The notes: generated by a model from the letters alone, not told the origin. Positions 11,093 to 20,888 are shown, counted from the stretch's first letter. The stretch: DNA of 64,000 nucleotides from Acinetobacter boissieri (GCF_900096955.1 NZ_FMYL01000002.1:186001-250000); one strand, 5' to 3'. Made by a program: numbers and translations.

Positions 11093-11509
11093 TTAAGGGC
11101 TTTTTGCTAAAGAAGAGATTTCTTTACAAATTTCTTTGTTTTCAGCCTCACCAGCTTTGTTTGCATCTTGTCTAGCTTGCTCTAAAAAGGGTTTAAAATC
11201 TTTTTGTTTTGCACGCAGTTGTAAGGCATTAATAGGATTTTGTATTCCAGACATATTTTCTTTAACCAGCTCGGCATAGCCACTGCGATAGTCTGGATCT
11301 TTTTTGAATCCGTAGTCTGTACATAGTTCAGAAAGTACATAAATAGCTGCGAGTTCTTCGTCAGTAATACCTCCTTGTTGTGGGGTTACATCGATATTTT
11401 TGTCATCGCTCTCTGTTGTTTTGGCTTGTAATTGACTCACAGGCAAAACAAATAAAATACTGCTCATGAGGTAGGCAGTGAATGTGCGGATACATGGTTT
11501 TTTCATCAT
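11093..11509 (-). CDS. Small exported protein of unknown function
   Basis: I do not recognise a characterised family. The protein is about 138 residues, with a signal peptide (charged start, then TAYLMSSILFVLPVSQLQA). The mature part is acidic to mixed and helical, with two cysteines (ELCTDYG and NKEICKEI) that could form a disulfide in the periplasm. The frame opens at a TTG (11524), but I prefer the ATG at 11509; its Shine-Dalgarno (GAAAG) is weak. It is about 110 bases upstream of dacC on the same strand, so cotranscription is possible. Related uncharacterised exported proteins occur in Moraxellaceae, as far as I recall. Confidence 0.65.
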   Translation of the reverse strand: MMKKPCIRTFTAYLMSSILFVLPVSQLQAKTTESDDKNIDVTPQQGGITDEELAAIYVLSELCTDYGFKKDPDYRSGYAELVKENMSGIQNPINALQLRAKQKDFKPFLEQARQDANKAGEAENKEICKEISSLAKSP

Positions 11510-11719
11510 AAGTCGTACTTTCAATACATCATATTTTTAAAAGATATTTATGATCTTAAACAACTTTCTTTAGAATGAAAGCAATAAACTGTATAAAAGC
11601 TGTATAAAGTGTTGTTTAAATTTTTATAGTCGGCATTTTTATGTGTAAAAATAAAACATAGTGATATTCTGATTTTATAAGATATTGTTTTTATTTATTT
11701 TTAATTTTGGTGGTGAATT

Positions 11720-12502
11720 GTGAATATTTTAGTTTCAAATGATGATGGTGTGTTTGCTCCGGGCATTCAAGCTTTAGCCAAAGCGCTAAAACCATTAGGC
11801 CGAGTGATTGTTGTTGCGCCAGAGTCTGAAAAAAGTGGATTTTCAAGTGCGCTGAGTTTAGATCGACCTTTGCGTCCTGTAGAAATTATGCCAGATGTGT
11901 GGGCTGTGAATGGTACACCGGCAGACTGTGTGTATTTATCTATGAATGGTCTGTTCGATTTTGAGTTTGATTTAGTGGTCAGCGGTATTAATAGTGGCTC
12001 TAATTTGGGTGATGATGTGTTGTACTCGGGTACAGTTGGTGCAGCATTTGAAGGGCGTTTAATGAAACAACCTGCAATTGCTGTTTCTTTGGTGGGTCAA
12101 CAACGTAATGATTACCAGGAACCCAATGCATTTGAATATGCGGCCCAATGGGTCCATAACTTTGTTTTGAAAGGATTGCCACAGCTACCTGAACGTCATA
12201 TTTTAAATGTAAATATTCCTTCTTTACCTGCCGAGCAAATTCGAGGCACACGAGTGACGTATCAAGGTCAACGTAAACAAGCTAAACCAATTACCAGTCA
12301 TGTAGACCCAAGAGGACATCATGTTTATTGGATTGGGCTTGCAGGTGAAGCAATTGTTGAAACGTTAGATGAAGGTACGGGTCAGGTTTCTGATTTTTAT
12401 GCGATTAATCACGGTTATATTAGTGTGACACCTATACAAATGGATGCAACAAATTATGCGATTTTGGAGCAATTAAAACAAGCTATTGAACCTATGGTTT
12501 AG
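11720..12502 (+). CDS. surE: 5'/3'-nucleotidase SurE
   Basis: Metal-dependent nucleotidase that removes phosphate from 5'- and 3'-nucleoside monophosphates. The N-terminus [15 protein letters not shown] carries the paired Asp metal ligands, with further conserved VNGTPADCV and [21 protein letters not shown] blocks. Length of 260 residues is typical. Translation starts at GTG. The next gene is an nlpD-like lipoprotein, matching part of the surE-pcm-nlpD-rpoS cluster of other gammaproteobacteria, with pcm and rpoS missing here. Confidence 0.96.
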   Translation: MNILVSNDDGVFAPGIQALAKALKPLGRVIVVAPESEKSGFSSALSLDRPLRPVEIMPDVWAVNGTPADCVYLSMNGLFDFEFDLVVSGINSGSNLGDDVLYSGTVGAAFEGRLMKQPAIAVSLVGQQRNDYQEPNAFEYAAQWVHNFVLKGLPQLPERHILNVNIPSLPAEQIRGTRVTYQGQRKQAKPITSHVDPRGHHVYWIGLAGEAIVETLDEGTGQVSDFYAINHGYISVTPIQMDATNYAILEQLKQAIEPMV

Positions 12503-12622
12503 ATGGTTCAATGTATTGATGTTATTGCTTTGTGAAAATAGGTATTTATTTCACAACCTGTGATAGCTTTTTTGTTAGTCTTAGACTCATCAAACCAATC
12601 GTTTGAAGAATAAGGAATAGTA

Positions 12623-13465
12623 ATGTCAATTTTAATAAAAAAACAGACCAACCAAAGTGTATGGCAATTCTCTCGTACTGTGTTGCTTGGGTTGCCTTTA
12701 ATGAGTGTTTTATTGGTGGGGTGTGCATCTAAACCTGAAATTAGTTCACCAACGAGAATGACTCAGGTTGCGCCTGCAGCTTATGTTGTAAAACCTGGCG
12801 ATACTTTAAGTGGCATAGCAACTCGATATGGGCTGAATTATATTACTGTTGCTCAAATGAATGGTATTCCTGCACCATATACCATTTACGTTCACCAAAA
12901 TTTAAAGCTCAAAGGTTCTGCAGAGCCATCTAGTGTTGGGTACAACGCACAACAAGCGACACCACCAGTACGTACACAAAGTATTCCACCGATTCAAACG
13001 CAAAGTATTCCGCTACCACCTGCAGACATTGTAAAAGTTACCCCACCTCCTGTAGTTAAAACAGTCCCATCGGTTGCGACACCTGTGGCGAGTAATGCAT
13101 TACACTGGGTCAAACCCTCAAATGGTCAAGTCATTGCACGATATGACTTAAGCAAAAACATTAAAGGTACTCGCTATGCAGGTCAGGTAGGAGATCCAGT
13201 ATTTGCTGCTGCAGATGGTCAAGTGGTCTACGCAGATGATGGTTTAAAAGAGTTTGGTAATCTCATTTTAATTAAACACAGTAATGGTTACATTAGTGCG
13301 TATGCACACAACAGTATGATGCTTGTACAAAGTGGTGCAAGAGTAAAAGCAGGACAGAAAATTGCTCAAATGGGGTCGTCTGGTACCAATCGTGTCATGC
13401 TTGAGTTCCAAGTAAGATCGGATGGTAAAGCAATTGATCCGACACTGGTTGTTCCTGTGAATTAA
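12623..13465 (+). CDS. nlpD: NlpD-like LysM/M23 lipoprotein
   Basis: Probable activator of periplasmic cell-wall amidases during division. The signal peptide ends in the lipobox LVGC (lipidated C34), then a LysM domain (VKPGDTLSGIATRYGL, about 55-98), a Pro-rich linker (about 105-150) and a degenerate M23/LytM domain (about 153-278). The active peptidase HxH is absent: conserved positions read SAYAHNSMML and LEFQVRSDG, as in E. coli NlpD and EnvC, which activate amidases rather than cut. AAGGAA sits before the ATG. It lies directly after surE, as expected for nlpD. Confidence 0.88.
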   Translation: MSILIKKQTNQSVWQFSRTVLLGLPLMSVLLVGCASKPEISSPTRMTQVAPAAYVVKPGDTLSGIATRYGLNYITVAQMNGIPAPYTIYVHQNLKLKGSAEPSSVGYNAQQATPPVRTQSIPPIQTQSIPLPPADIVKVTPPPVVKTVPSVATPVASNALHWVKPSNGQVIARYDLSKNIKGTRYAGQVGDPVFAAADGQVVYADDGLKEFGNLILIKHSNGYISAYAHNSMMLVQSGARVKAGQKIAQMGSSGTNRVMLEFQVRSDGKAIDPTLVVPVN

Positions 13466-13602
13466 TCTCATGCTATTTTTGGCGCCGTACACTTTGTAGC
13501 ATATCGTTAATGCTGCATCATGTCTTTGCTGAAAAGCTGTACACAAGACAACATCTATGCGTTATCATAGTCAATGAAGTGTAAATGAACTAAGGAACAA
13601 AA

Positions 13603-13938
13603 ATGACTGAACAAGCACGCGACACAGAAGCATTGATTCACGAACAAATCGCGAAACATGCAGTGTTATTGTACATGAAAGGTACACCACAATTTCCACA
13701 GTGTGGCTTCTCTGCACGTGCGGTAGAGGCACTCAGTCAAATTGGTCGTCCGTTTGCTTATGTGAATATTTTAGATAATCCAGATATTCGTGCAACATTG
13801 CCTAAAATTGCGAACTGGCCAACATTCCCTCAGCTATGGGTGAAAAGCGAATTGATTGGTGGTAGTGATATTATTCTTGAAATGTTCCAAAATGGCGAAT
13901 TAAAGCCATTAATTGAAGAAAGCAGCCCAGAAGCATAA
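13603..13938 (+). CDS. grxD: Monothiol glutaredoxin GrxD (CGFS type)
   Basis: Binds and transfers [2Fe-2S] clusters together with glutathione and BolA-type partners. The monothiol active site CGFS is at residues 34-37 (PQFPQCGFSARA), and the glutathione-binding NWPTFPQLWV and GGSDIILEM follow. Length (111 residues) is typical. AAGGAAC precedes the ATG at good distance. A strong terminator follows, so it is probably a single-gene unit. Confidence 0.95.
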   Translation: MTEQARDTEALIHEQIAKHAVLLYMKGTPQFPQCGFSARAVEALSQIGRPFAYVNILDNPDIRATLPKIANWPTFPQLWVKSELIGGSDIILEMFQNGELKPLIEESSPEA

Positions 13939-13954
13939 ATGGGTAATGACTTGC

Positions 13955-13985
13955 AAATAAAGCGCCTTTGGGCGCTTTATTTATT
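13955..13985 (+). terminator. Terminator after grxD
   Basis: Arms AAATAAAGCGCC and GGCGCTTTATTT around a short loop, followed by T-rich sequence. It could work in both directions but only grxD feeds into it. Confidence 0.85.
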
Positions 13986-14004
13986 TGGGTATAGGGAGTG
14001 AAAA

Positions 14005-14796
14005 ATGCGTATAAGTATCATAGGCTCGGGTCGAGTCGCAACGCATTTGGCCAGTGCTTTAAAAGCTTATGGTCATATATGGGTTGATGTATGTGGTCGG
14101 AAGCAGTCCCATGTCGAGCAACTTGCACACACATTAGGTGCACGTGCATTAACTGATATCAGTGATATAAATACAAATATAGACCTTTTAATTATTGCTG
14201 TTGCAGATCAAGCCATTAAAGACGTTGTTTCTAAGTTAGATAAATCATCAGGTTTTTTAGTGGTACATACGTCTGGTAGCACAGATGTAAAAGTGATTTC
14301 TGATCACATAAAAAATGCTGGTGTTTTATATCCACTGCAAACCTTCAGTATGGGATCTCAGATAGATTGGTCAAATGTTCCTATTTTTATTGAAGCGAAT
14401 GCTGTCGAAAATATTGATATTTTGTACGAGCTAGGCGAGCAGTTATCAAAAAAAGTGTATGAATATAGTTCAGCACAGCGTTTAAGTTTACATTTAGCTG
14501 CGGTTTTTGCCTGTAACTTTTCTAATTATTGTTATGATATTGCACAGCAGATTGTACAAGCACAGGGCGTTGATTTTAAACTTCTTGCCCCACTCATTTT
14601 GGCAACTGCACAAAAAGCGACGCAAATTGACCCCGTAACTGCTCAAACAGGGCCAGCGATGCGACATGATGAAGGGATTTTACAGCAACATCTAGAGTTT
14701 TTGCAGCAATACATGCCAAGCTATGCTACTACGTACCAATTATTGAGTGAGCAAATTCAGCATCGACATGTAAAAATTCCATCTGATAAAAAATAA
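14005..14796 (+). CDS. Rossmann-like and DUF2520 domain protein
   Basis: Two-domain protein: an N-terminal NAD(P)-binding Rossmann fold with ISIIGSGRVATHLASAL (residues about 3-19), then a helical DUF2520 domain (about 125-255) with SLHLAAVFACNFSNY. The layout resembles the ProC/F420-reductase group of oxidoreductases. No substrate is established for the family. The ATG at 14005 has a GGGAG-type ribosome site. It stands between the grxD terminator and the convergent trmB gene. Confidence 0.85.
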   Translation: MRISIIGSGRVATHLASALKAYGHIWVDVCGRKQSHVEQLAHTLGARALTDISDINTNIDLLIIAVADQAIKDVVSKLDKSSGFLVVHTSGSTDVKVISDHIKNAGVLYPLQTFSMGSQIDWSNVPIFIEANAVENIDILYELGEQLSKKVYEYSSAQRLSLHLAAVFACNFSNYCYDIAQQIVQAQGVDFKLLAPLILATAQKATQIDPVTAQTGPAMRHDEGILQQHLEFLQQYMPSYATTYQLLSEQIQHRHVKIPSDKK

Positions 14797-14808
14797 AAGA
14801 GTATGACT

Positions 14809-15525
14809 TTAATTTATTTTTTTAAAAATAAAGTCATTAATCACGTGGCCTGCTTCAATACCACGACGTTCAAACTTAGTGAGTGGTCGCCAATCTGGGC
14901 GAGGGTAGCTGTTGCCACGCCCTGCAAGGTTTTCTAGGTTTGGACGGTTATCGAGCACATCTAACATCCATTCTGCATAAGGTTCCCAATCTGTTGCTGA
15001 ATGGAATGTACCACCCATTTCCAGTTTTTCTTCAACCAATGCCATACGTTCATGTGCAACAAAACGGCGTTTAAAATGTCGCTTTTTCTGCCAAGGGTCT
15101 GGGAAATAAAGCTGTATGCAGTTAATACTGTGGTCTGGCATGGCTTTCAGTACATGAATCGCATCTGCATCGAGTACTTTTAAGTTGTTGAGATTTGCAA
15201 TACCTGCTTCATATACGCACTGTGCAATACCCGGTACATGGACTTCTATACCTACAAAGTTACGCTCAGGGTTGGCAGATGCCATTTGTACGAGAGATCT
15301 TCCCATACCAAAGCCAATTTCTACAGTCAGAGGCTGCTCTGGCTTCTCAAAGTATTGGCGTAAATCACCGACAGGGTAAGATAAAATAAAGTTTTGGTGT
15401 TGTTCAAGTGCAGTACGCTGTGAGGTGTTCAATGGTGAAGAACGGCGCATAAATGTCACAATTTCACGATGCTCGTGCAAATCATCAAGTTCGACAATTT
15501 GAGGGTCAATTGGATTGTTACTCGT
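14809..15525 (-). CDS. trmB: tRNA (guanine-N7-)-methyltransferase TrmB
   Basis: Methylates G46 in the variable loop of tRNAs with SAM. The SAM-binding motif is VEIGFGMGRSLVQMA, and the catalytic and tRNA-binding block QLYFPDPWQKKRHFKRR is intact. A C-terminal TKFERRGIEAG is the usual end of the family. I start at ATG 15525 (MTSNNP). The frame extends upstream to ATG 15537 and GTG 15540 inside a short ATCACATCACATCAC repeat, and no candidate has a clear Shine-Dalgarno. Confidence 0.94.
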   Translation of the reverse strand, partial: TSNNPIDPQIVELDDLHEHREIVTFMRRSSPLNTSQRTALEQHQNFILSYPVGDLRQYFEKPEQPLTVEIGFGMGRSLVQMASANPERNFVGIEVHVPGIAQCVYEAGIANLNNLKVLDADAIHVLKAMPDHSINCIQLYFPDPWQKKRHFKRRFVAHERMALVEEKLEMGGTFHSATDWEPYAEWMLDVLDNRPNLENLAGRGNSYPRPDWRPLTKFERRGIEAGHVINDFIFKKIN

Positions 15526-15794
15526 CATTTTAAACATCACATCACATCACATTGTTAAGACGCTATTTTAAGTACTGCCATGATGAAGTCAAATGCTATT
15601 TAACTTTTACGAAAGGTTGGTGCCATGAAAAATAAAGGTATGTACTTATAAAAATAGCGTGGATCGTACATAAATAATATTTCATGGGCTGTATCTTTTA
15701 TATATTAGGGATACCTAGGTGACCCATTTATTTAGATTTATTGAGTGTACGATCAGTCAATCATGATTTGAATGAGATATGTCTTACAACATAT

Positions 15795-16502
15795 TTATAA
15801 ACTCTGATAGTGAATTTGCTGTAAATATTGCGTAATGACTTGTTTTGCTGCTGCTTTTAATAGGTCACCATATTTTTCACTCTCTTCTCTGACTTGATCA
15901 ATATTTATTTTATGGTGAAAAAGTTCATGGTGATGCCCAATGAGCCATTGTTCAATATAATACGTATCTATTTCTAAATGAAATTGTAATGCTAGACTTT
16001 GACCAATTTGAAACGCTTGATGCGGGTAGTATTTAGAACTCGCCAGTAATTTGGCTCTAGTAGGTAGGTCAAAGGTATCGCCGTGCCAGTGTAATACGGG
16101 AATATCTGCCAAAGGCGATAAAATGTTGTTATGGCCTATAACTTCTAATGGACCCCAGCCAATTTCTTTATGTTGACCTGCATATACGTCAGCACCTAAA
16201 GCTTTTGCCATGAGCTGAGCACCTAAACAAATGCCCAAAGTCGGTTTATTATGTATCAGACGTAATTTAAGTAAGGCTAATTCGTGCTTTAAAAAAGGGT
16301 AACTTGCACTGTCATTGACACCAATTGGACCGCCTAAAATAACAGTTAAGCCTTCATAGTTTAGGGCAGTTTCGAGTGAGTCAACGCCTGCATCGAAATA
16401 ACGTACACGATAGCCATGCGCATAAAAAATATCTTCAAGTGAGCCTAAGTCCTCAAAAGCAACATGTTTTATGGCATAAATTATTTGATGCGAGTGATGC
16501 AT
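15795..16502 (-). CDS. Class I glutamine amidotransferase-like protein
   Basis: Resembles stand-alone GMP-synthase-type GATase1 proteins (YfeJ-like). The nucleophile elbow TLGICLGAQLMA supplies the Cys, and LQFHLEID supplies the His and Glu, so the triad is intact. LHWHGDTFDLP is typical of the group. The function of these proteins is mostly unknown; glutamine hydrolysis for an unidentified acceptor is likely. The frame is open far upstream, but the ATG at 16502 has AAAGG at ideal spacing, giving 235 residues. It is divergent from the helicase gene with about 130 bases between. Confidence 0.88.
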   Translation of the reverse strand: MHHSHQIIYAIKHVAFEDLGSLEDIFYAHGYRVRYFDAGVDSLETALNYEGLTVILGGPIGVNDSASYPFLKHELALLKLRLIHNKPTLGICLGAQLMAKALGADVYAGQHKEIGWGPLEVIGHNNILSPLADIPVLHWHGDTFDLPTRAKLLASSKYYPHQAFQIGQSLALQFHLEIDTYYIEQWLIGHHHELFHHKINIDQVREESEKYGDLLKAAAKQVITQYLQQIHYQSL

Positions 16503-16632
16503 AAGCAATACCTTTATTCGTGTGAGATGGCGTAAGCGATAAAGTATATTAGCACAGCTTTTAGTGGCTAAAAGCTTAACATTCGCTAGAAAAGTAGGTA
16601 GGCTATCTAAATTATTTTTTTGAAGTGGCCGT

Positions 16633-18345
16633 ATGAAACAAGAAACTGCGTTGAAACTATTAAAAGCAGGTGAAAATGTATTTTTGACAGGGTCGGCAGG
16701 GGCAGGTAAAACATACACACTGAATCAATATATACAATACCTAAAAGAGCGCAGAGTGACTGTGGCGATTACAGCGTCTACAGGTATTGCAGCCACGCAT
16801 ATGAATGGTATGACGATTCACACATGGAGTGGTATAGGTATTAAAGATTATCTAACACAAGATGATCTTAAGCGTATGAAAGAGCGTAAATATTTAAAAG
16901 AACACTTAGAAAGTGCACAAGTTTTAGTGATTGATGAAATTTCTATGCTGCATGCCAAACAGCTCAATTTAGTCAATCAGGTATTAAAGTATTTTAAAGA
17001 AAGTGATGAACCGTTTGGTGGTATACAAGTAATTTTAGCGGGTGACTTCTTTCAGTTACCTCCTGTAGGTCGCCAAGGTGAACGTAATAGAGACAAATTT
17101 TGTTTTATGTCTGAAGCATGGGTTGAAGCCAAATTTAGAATTTGCTATCTCACAGAGCAACATCGTCAAGAAGATGAAACACTCAACCAAATTTTAAATG
17201 CCATTCGTTCAGCCTCAATTACGACAACGCATGAGTTGGCATTGAAAGAAACAAAGCAGCAAAAAATTGGTGAAACATATACTCGTCTGTATACCCATAA
17301 TATGGATGTAGACAGCTTAAATGAACAACATTTACAGCAATTAAGCCAAGAATCACATACTTTTCCAGCGACATTAGAAGGTAATGCTAAGCTCTTAGAA
17401 ACGTTAAAATCATCTGTGAGGGCACCCGAAACGCTAGTATTAAAAAAACATGCTAAAGTCATGTTCGTTAAAAATAACTTTGATATGGGATATATCAATG
17501 GCAGTTTGGGTGAGGTAATTGGTTTTGAAGATGACGATGAGTTTGGTTTATTACCAGAAGTACAGCTTACAGATGGTACAACTTTATTGGTCGCACCAGA
17601 AACATGGTCTGTTGAAAATGAAGAAGGTAAAGTTATTTCGAGCTTTCAACAAATTCCATTGCGATTGGCTTGGGCAATTACGATTCATAAAAGCCAAGGA
17701 ATGACATTAGATGCTGCAGAAATTAACCTTTCTAATACCTTTGAAAATGGGCAAGGCTATGTTGCATTGTCACGTCTGAAGTCAATTCATGGTTTAAGGT
17801 TGCTTGGTTTTGATGCAAAAGCATTGGCACTAGATCCACTTGCTATGAAAGCAGATCGAAGATTTCAAGAGTTATCTGAAGAAGCGCAGCAACATTTTGA
17901 AAATACTGATCTAGAGCAACAACATAAAGCGTTTATAAGGCATTGTGGTGGTACGCTTAATGAGGTTGAAATTAAGAAGAATAAAAACAAAATTACGCAG
18001 CATGCCCAAAGTACCCTCAACTTAAATACTTTAGAGGCGACTCGAGATTTATTTGAAAATGGTTACGATATTCAAGATATTGCTCAAGAGCGTGGTTTAG
18101 CACCATCGACCATTATTAAGCATTTAGAAAAGCTTCAAAAAGAGCATGGTCTTGATATTAGTACAGCAAGCCCTGGTGGAGATGTCGTTGAACAAGTGAG
18201 AAAAATTTATAAAAAACTGCAAAAATCTAAAGATTCAGACCATTTTTCCGAGAGCGGTTCGATTAAACTACGCCCAATTGTAGAGCTCACCCAGCCTCGT
18301 ATGGGATATGATCAAGTGCGTTTAGCATTATTATTTATTGAATAA
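16633..18345 (+). CDS. PIF1/RecD-type DNA helicase with C-terminal HTH
   Basis: Superfamily 1 helicase resembling PIF1. Walker A GSAGAGKT is at residues 20-27, Walker B VIDEIS around D101/E102, and later motifs include AGDFFQLPPVG, LTEQHRQ, and a UvrD-like AITIHKSQGMTLD with YVALSRLKSIHGLRL. After about residue 440 comes a helix-turn-helix segment (ENGYDIQDIAQERGLAPSTI) like the HTH_40 found at the end of some RecQ and PIF1 relatives. Bacterial PIF1-like helicases unwind 5'-3' and may resolve G-quadruplexes or R-loops; this role is inferred. Length 570 residues. Confidence 0.88.
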   Translation: MKQETALKLLKAGENVFLTGSAGAGKTYTLNQYIQYLKERRVTVAITASTGIAATHMNGMTIHTWSGIGIKDYLTQDDLKRMKERKYLKEHLESAQVLVIDEISMLHAKQLNLVNQVLKYFKESDEPFGGIQVILAGDFFQLPPVGRQGERNRDKFCFMSEAWVEAKFRICYLTEQHRQEDETLNQILNAIRSASITTTHELALKETKQQKIGETYTRLYTHNMDVDSLNEQHLQQLSQESHTFPATLEGNAKLLETLKSSVRAPETLVLKKHAKVMFVKNNFDMGYINGSLGEVIGFEDDDEFGLLPEVQLTDGTTLLVAPETWSVENEEGKVISSFQQIPLRLAWAITIHKSQGMTLDAAEINLSNTFENGQGYVALSRLKSIHGLRLLGFDAKALALDPLAMKADRRFQELSEEAQQHFENTDLEQQHKAFIRHCGGTLNEVEIKKNKNKITQHAQSTLNLNTLEATRDLFENGYDIQDIAQERGLAPSTIIKHLEKLQKEHGLDISTASPGGDVVEQVRKIYKKLQKSKDSDHFSESGSIKLRPIVELTQPRMGYDQVRLALLFIE

Positions 18346-18416
18346 TTGCAGATAAGTATTGCAGAGTTACGGGCATTGCGTAAGATAAAAATATTCATCT
18401 AAAAGAGTTCATCGTA

Positions 18417-19052
18417 ATGAAAGCATATATTTATGAGCACTGCCCATTTTGCTTGAGAGTACGAATGATTGCGGGTTTTAAAAACTTACCCATGCAATAT
18501 GCTGTCATTATGGAGGGGGACGCTGAAACTCCGATGCATTTGGTGGGAAAAAAAGTGGTGCCCATATTGCAACGTCCAGATGGTCAATATATGACAGAAA
18601 GTCTAGATATTGTACATTATCTAGATACATTGAACGAACCTCGTTACGCACAAGATCCTGTTAATAGTGAATTAAAAGCATGGGTCGATAGTAATTTAAA
18701 GCTCATTACAAAATTAATTGTGCCTCGTTTTGTCCGTGCAGATTTTACAGAAATTTCAACACCTATATCACGACAAGCTTTTATTGAACGAGAAACAGAG
18801 GTATTTGGCGCATTAGATGCATTGCTTGAGCAAAGTGATATTTATATTCCAATGATGAATAAACAATTGGCTGCTTTAGATCAATTAATTTCTAAACACG
18901 AGCATATTAATTTAACAGATTTTATTATATTTCCATGGTTACGTAGCTTGAGTATTGTTGCGTGTATACAGTTTGCACCGCAAACACTACGTTATATGAA
19001 CCGTATTGCAACAGCCGCTAAAGTTCCATTGCTATTTGATCAAGCGTATTAG
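18417..19052 (+). CDS. grxB: Glutaredoxin 2
   Basis: GST-like glutaredoxin. The N-terminal thioredoxin fold carries the dithiol active site CPFC (residues 9-12, YEHCPFCLRVRM), followed by VPILQRPDGQYMTESLDIVHY, which closely matches E. coli GrxB, and an all-helical C-terminal domain to residue 211. It reduces protein or mixed disulfides with glutathione. The ATG is preceded by AAAGAG. It follows the helicase gene by about 70 bases on the same strand. Confidence 0.93.
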   Translation: MKAYIYEHCPFCLRVRMIAGFKNLPMQYAVIMEGDAETPMHLVGKKVVPILQRPDGQYMTESLDIVHYLDTLNEPRYAQDPVNSELKAWVDSNLKLITKLIVPRFVRADFTEISTPISRQAFIERETEVFGALDALLEQSDIYIPMMNKQLAALDQLISKHEHINLTDFIIFPWLRSLSIVACIQFAPQTLRYMNRIATAAKVPLLFDQAY

Positions 19053-19319
19053 TGTGCACTTATTTGGTGCTTTTAGGACTATATCGTTTGTAAATCTGGG
19101 TCTTAGTTTATGTTTTTTGAAAGTGAATGCTGAAGTTAATTTGGTTTAAACTTCTATTTTTAGGTTAAAGTAAGGTTTATTTGATTAAATAAAAAACAAT
19201 AGTTGGTTGTTTTTATTTTTTATAGTTAAAAATATAGCTAGTCTTCTTGGATTGGCATTATATGTGCTTTCTTAGTGTAAGAATGTAATAAAAATATTTA
19301 CAATGGATTTGGTGATCTT

Positions 19320-20687
19320 ATGACAAAAGAAACTTCACAAGACCTCTCTCAGGGGCTAAAAAATAGGCATGTAACCATGCTGTCTATTGCAGGGGTAATT
19401 GGTGCAGGATTGTTTGTGGGTTCAGGCCATGCAATTGCGTCAGCAGGTCCTGCTGTACTTTTATCTTATTTGGCTGCAGGTACGTTGGTTGTACTGGTGA
19501 TGCGAATGTTATCTGAAATGGCAGTTGCTCAACCAGACAGTGGTTCATTTTCAACATATGCAGATCGTTCAATTGGCAAGTGGGCAGGTTTTACGATTGG
19601 TTGGATGTATTGGTGGTTTTGGGTCTTAGTGATTCCTTTTGAAGCCAATGCGGCAGCTGCGATAATGAACTCTTGGGTTCCTGACGTTCCTATTTGGGTG
19701 TTTGCTTTTGTCGTAACAGCGGTGCTGACGATCACCAACTTATTTAGCGTTAAAAATTATGGTGAATTTGAGTTTTGGTTTTCAACCATTAAAGTCGTAT
19801 CTATTATTGCGTTTATTTTTATTGGACTCGCTGCAATTTTTGGTTTTTCGTCCAATCCTCACGTAAGTGGTGTGAGTAATTTATATGCACATGGTGGTTT
19901 CTTACCTAATGGTTGGGGAGCTGTGCTCGGTGCTTTGCTTGCAACAATGTTCTCATTTATGGGTTCTGAGATTGTAACAATTGCAGCCACAGAATCAAAA
20001 GATCCTGAAAAACAAATTACTAAAGCAACAAATTCAGTGATTTGGCGAATTGCATTATTTTACTTGTTGTCAATTTTTATTGTAGTGAGCTTAGTGCCTT
20101 GGAATGACCCAATGCTTGCAAAAATGGGCTCGTATCAAGCGGTATTACAACTACTGAATATCCCTTATGCCAAATTAATTGTTGATATTATTGTACTTAC
20201 TGCAGTGACAAGTTGTTTAAACTCAGCACTTTATACTGCATCACGTATGGTGTTTTCATTGTCAAAACGTGGTGATGCACCACAAATTTTACAAACACTG
20301 AATAAATCAAGAACGCCAGCTTATGCAGTATTACTGTCAACAGCAGTCGCATTTTTATGTACTTTTGCAAACTATGCAGCTCCTGCAGCAGTATTTAACT
20401 TTTTGTTAGATAGCTCGGGTGCAATAGCCTTGTTGGTGTATTTGGTCATTGCTGTCTCTCAATTAAGAATGCGTAAGCAGTTAATTCAAAGTGGTACAGC
20501 TATACGTATGCAAATGTGGTTGTATCCATATCTTACATGGGCGGTGATCGTATTTATTGCAGTAGCATTGACGGTGATGTTTTTTGATCCGAAACATACA
20601 CATGAAATTACATCTACTGGTATTTTAGCGATCTTAGTCATTATTTCAGGTGTCATTGTTTCTAAACGAAGAAAAAATATTGAGTAA
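19320..20687 (+). CDS. gabP: Amino acid permease, GabP-like
   Basis: Twelve-helix transporter of the amino acid-polyamine-organocation superfamily (AAT family). Long blocks match E. coli GabP, the 4-aminobutyrate:H+ symporter: HVTMLSIAGVIGAGLFVGS, TIGWMYWWFWVLVIPFEAN, SVKNYGEFEFW and CLNSALYTASRM. GABA is therefore the best guess, though proline or other amino acids are possible in this family. No GABA catabolic genes (gabT, gabD) are in the window. Length 455 residues. Its 3' side opens into an AT-rich region containing a possibly acquired MFS gene. Confidence 0.85.
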   Translation: MTKETSQDLSQGLKNRHVTMLSIAGVIGAGLFVGSGHAIASAGPAVLLSYLAAGTLVVLVMRMLSEMAVAQPDSGSFSTYADRSIGKWAGFTIGWMYWWFWVLVIPFEANAAAAIMNSWVPDVPIWVFAFVVTAVLTITNLFSVKNYGEFEFWFSTIKVVSIIAFIFIGLAAIFGFSSNPHVSGVSNLYAHGGFLPNGWGAVLGALLATMFSFMGSEIVTIAATESKDPEKQITKATNSVIWRIALFYLLSIFIVVSLVPWNDPMLAKMGSYQAVLQLLNIPYAKLIVDIIVLTAVTSCLNSALYTASRMVFSLSKRGDAPQILQTLNKSRTPAYAVLLSTAVAFLCTFANYAAPAAVFNFLLDSSGAIALLVYLVIAVSQLRMRKQLIQSGTAIRMQMWLYPYLTWAVIVFIAVALTVMFFDPKHTHEITSTGILAILVIISGVIVSKRRKNIE

Positions 20688-20835
20688 GACAAAGAGTGAG
20701 CAAAAAACATATTTTTGACATTTTTCTTTATATTATTACTCAGGCAGGTAGGGCATTTGATATGTAGAGTGATTTGTATTTCTCTATTTTATTAAAGTTT
20801 TACCCGTCTTTTATTCAGCATACTTTTGATACACC

Positions 20836-20867
20836 AAAAAATGATGGCATAAAATCCATCATTTTTT
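20836..20867 (+). terminator. Terminator-like hairpin at the 5' edge of the MFS gene
   Basis: Twelve-base arms AAAAAATGATGG / CCATCATTTTTT with an eight-base loop and a T-run. It lies about 150 bases after gabP and only about 20 bases before the MFS start codon. It could end gabP transcription, attenuate the MFS gene, or do both. Confidence 0.75.
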
Positions 20868-20888
20868 ATTTTGAGATATTCATTAAAA

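Noticed and set aside
15537..15551. ATCAC triplicate as a CRISPR or functional microsatellite
   Set aside because: Only three copies of a five-base unit and no spacers; too short to mean more than chance, though it affects the trmB start.
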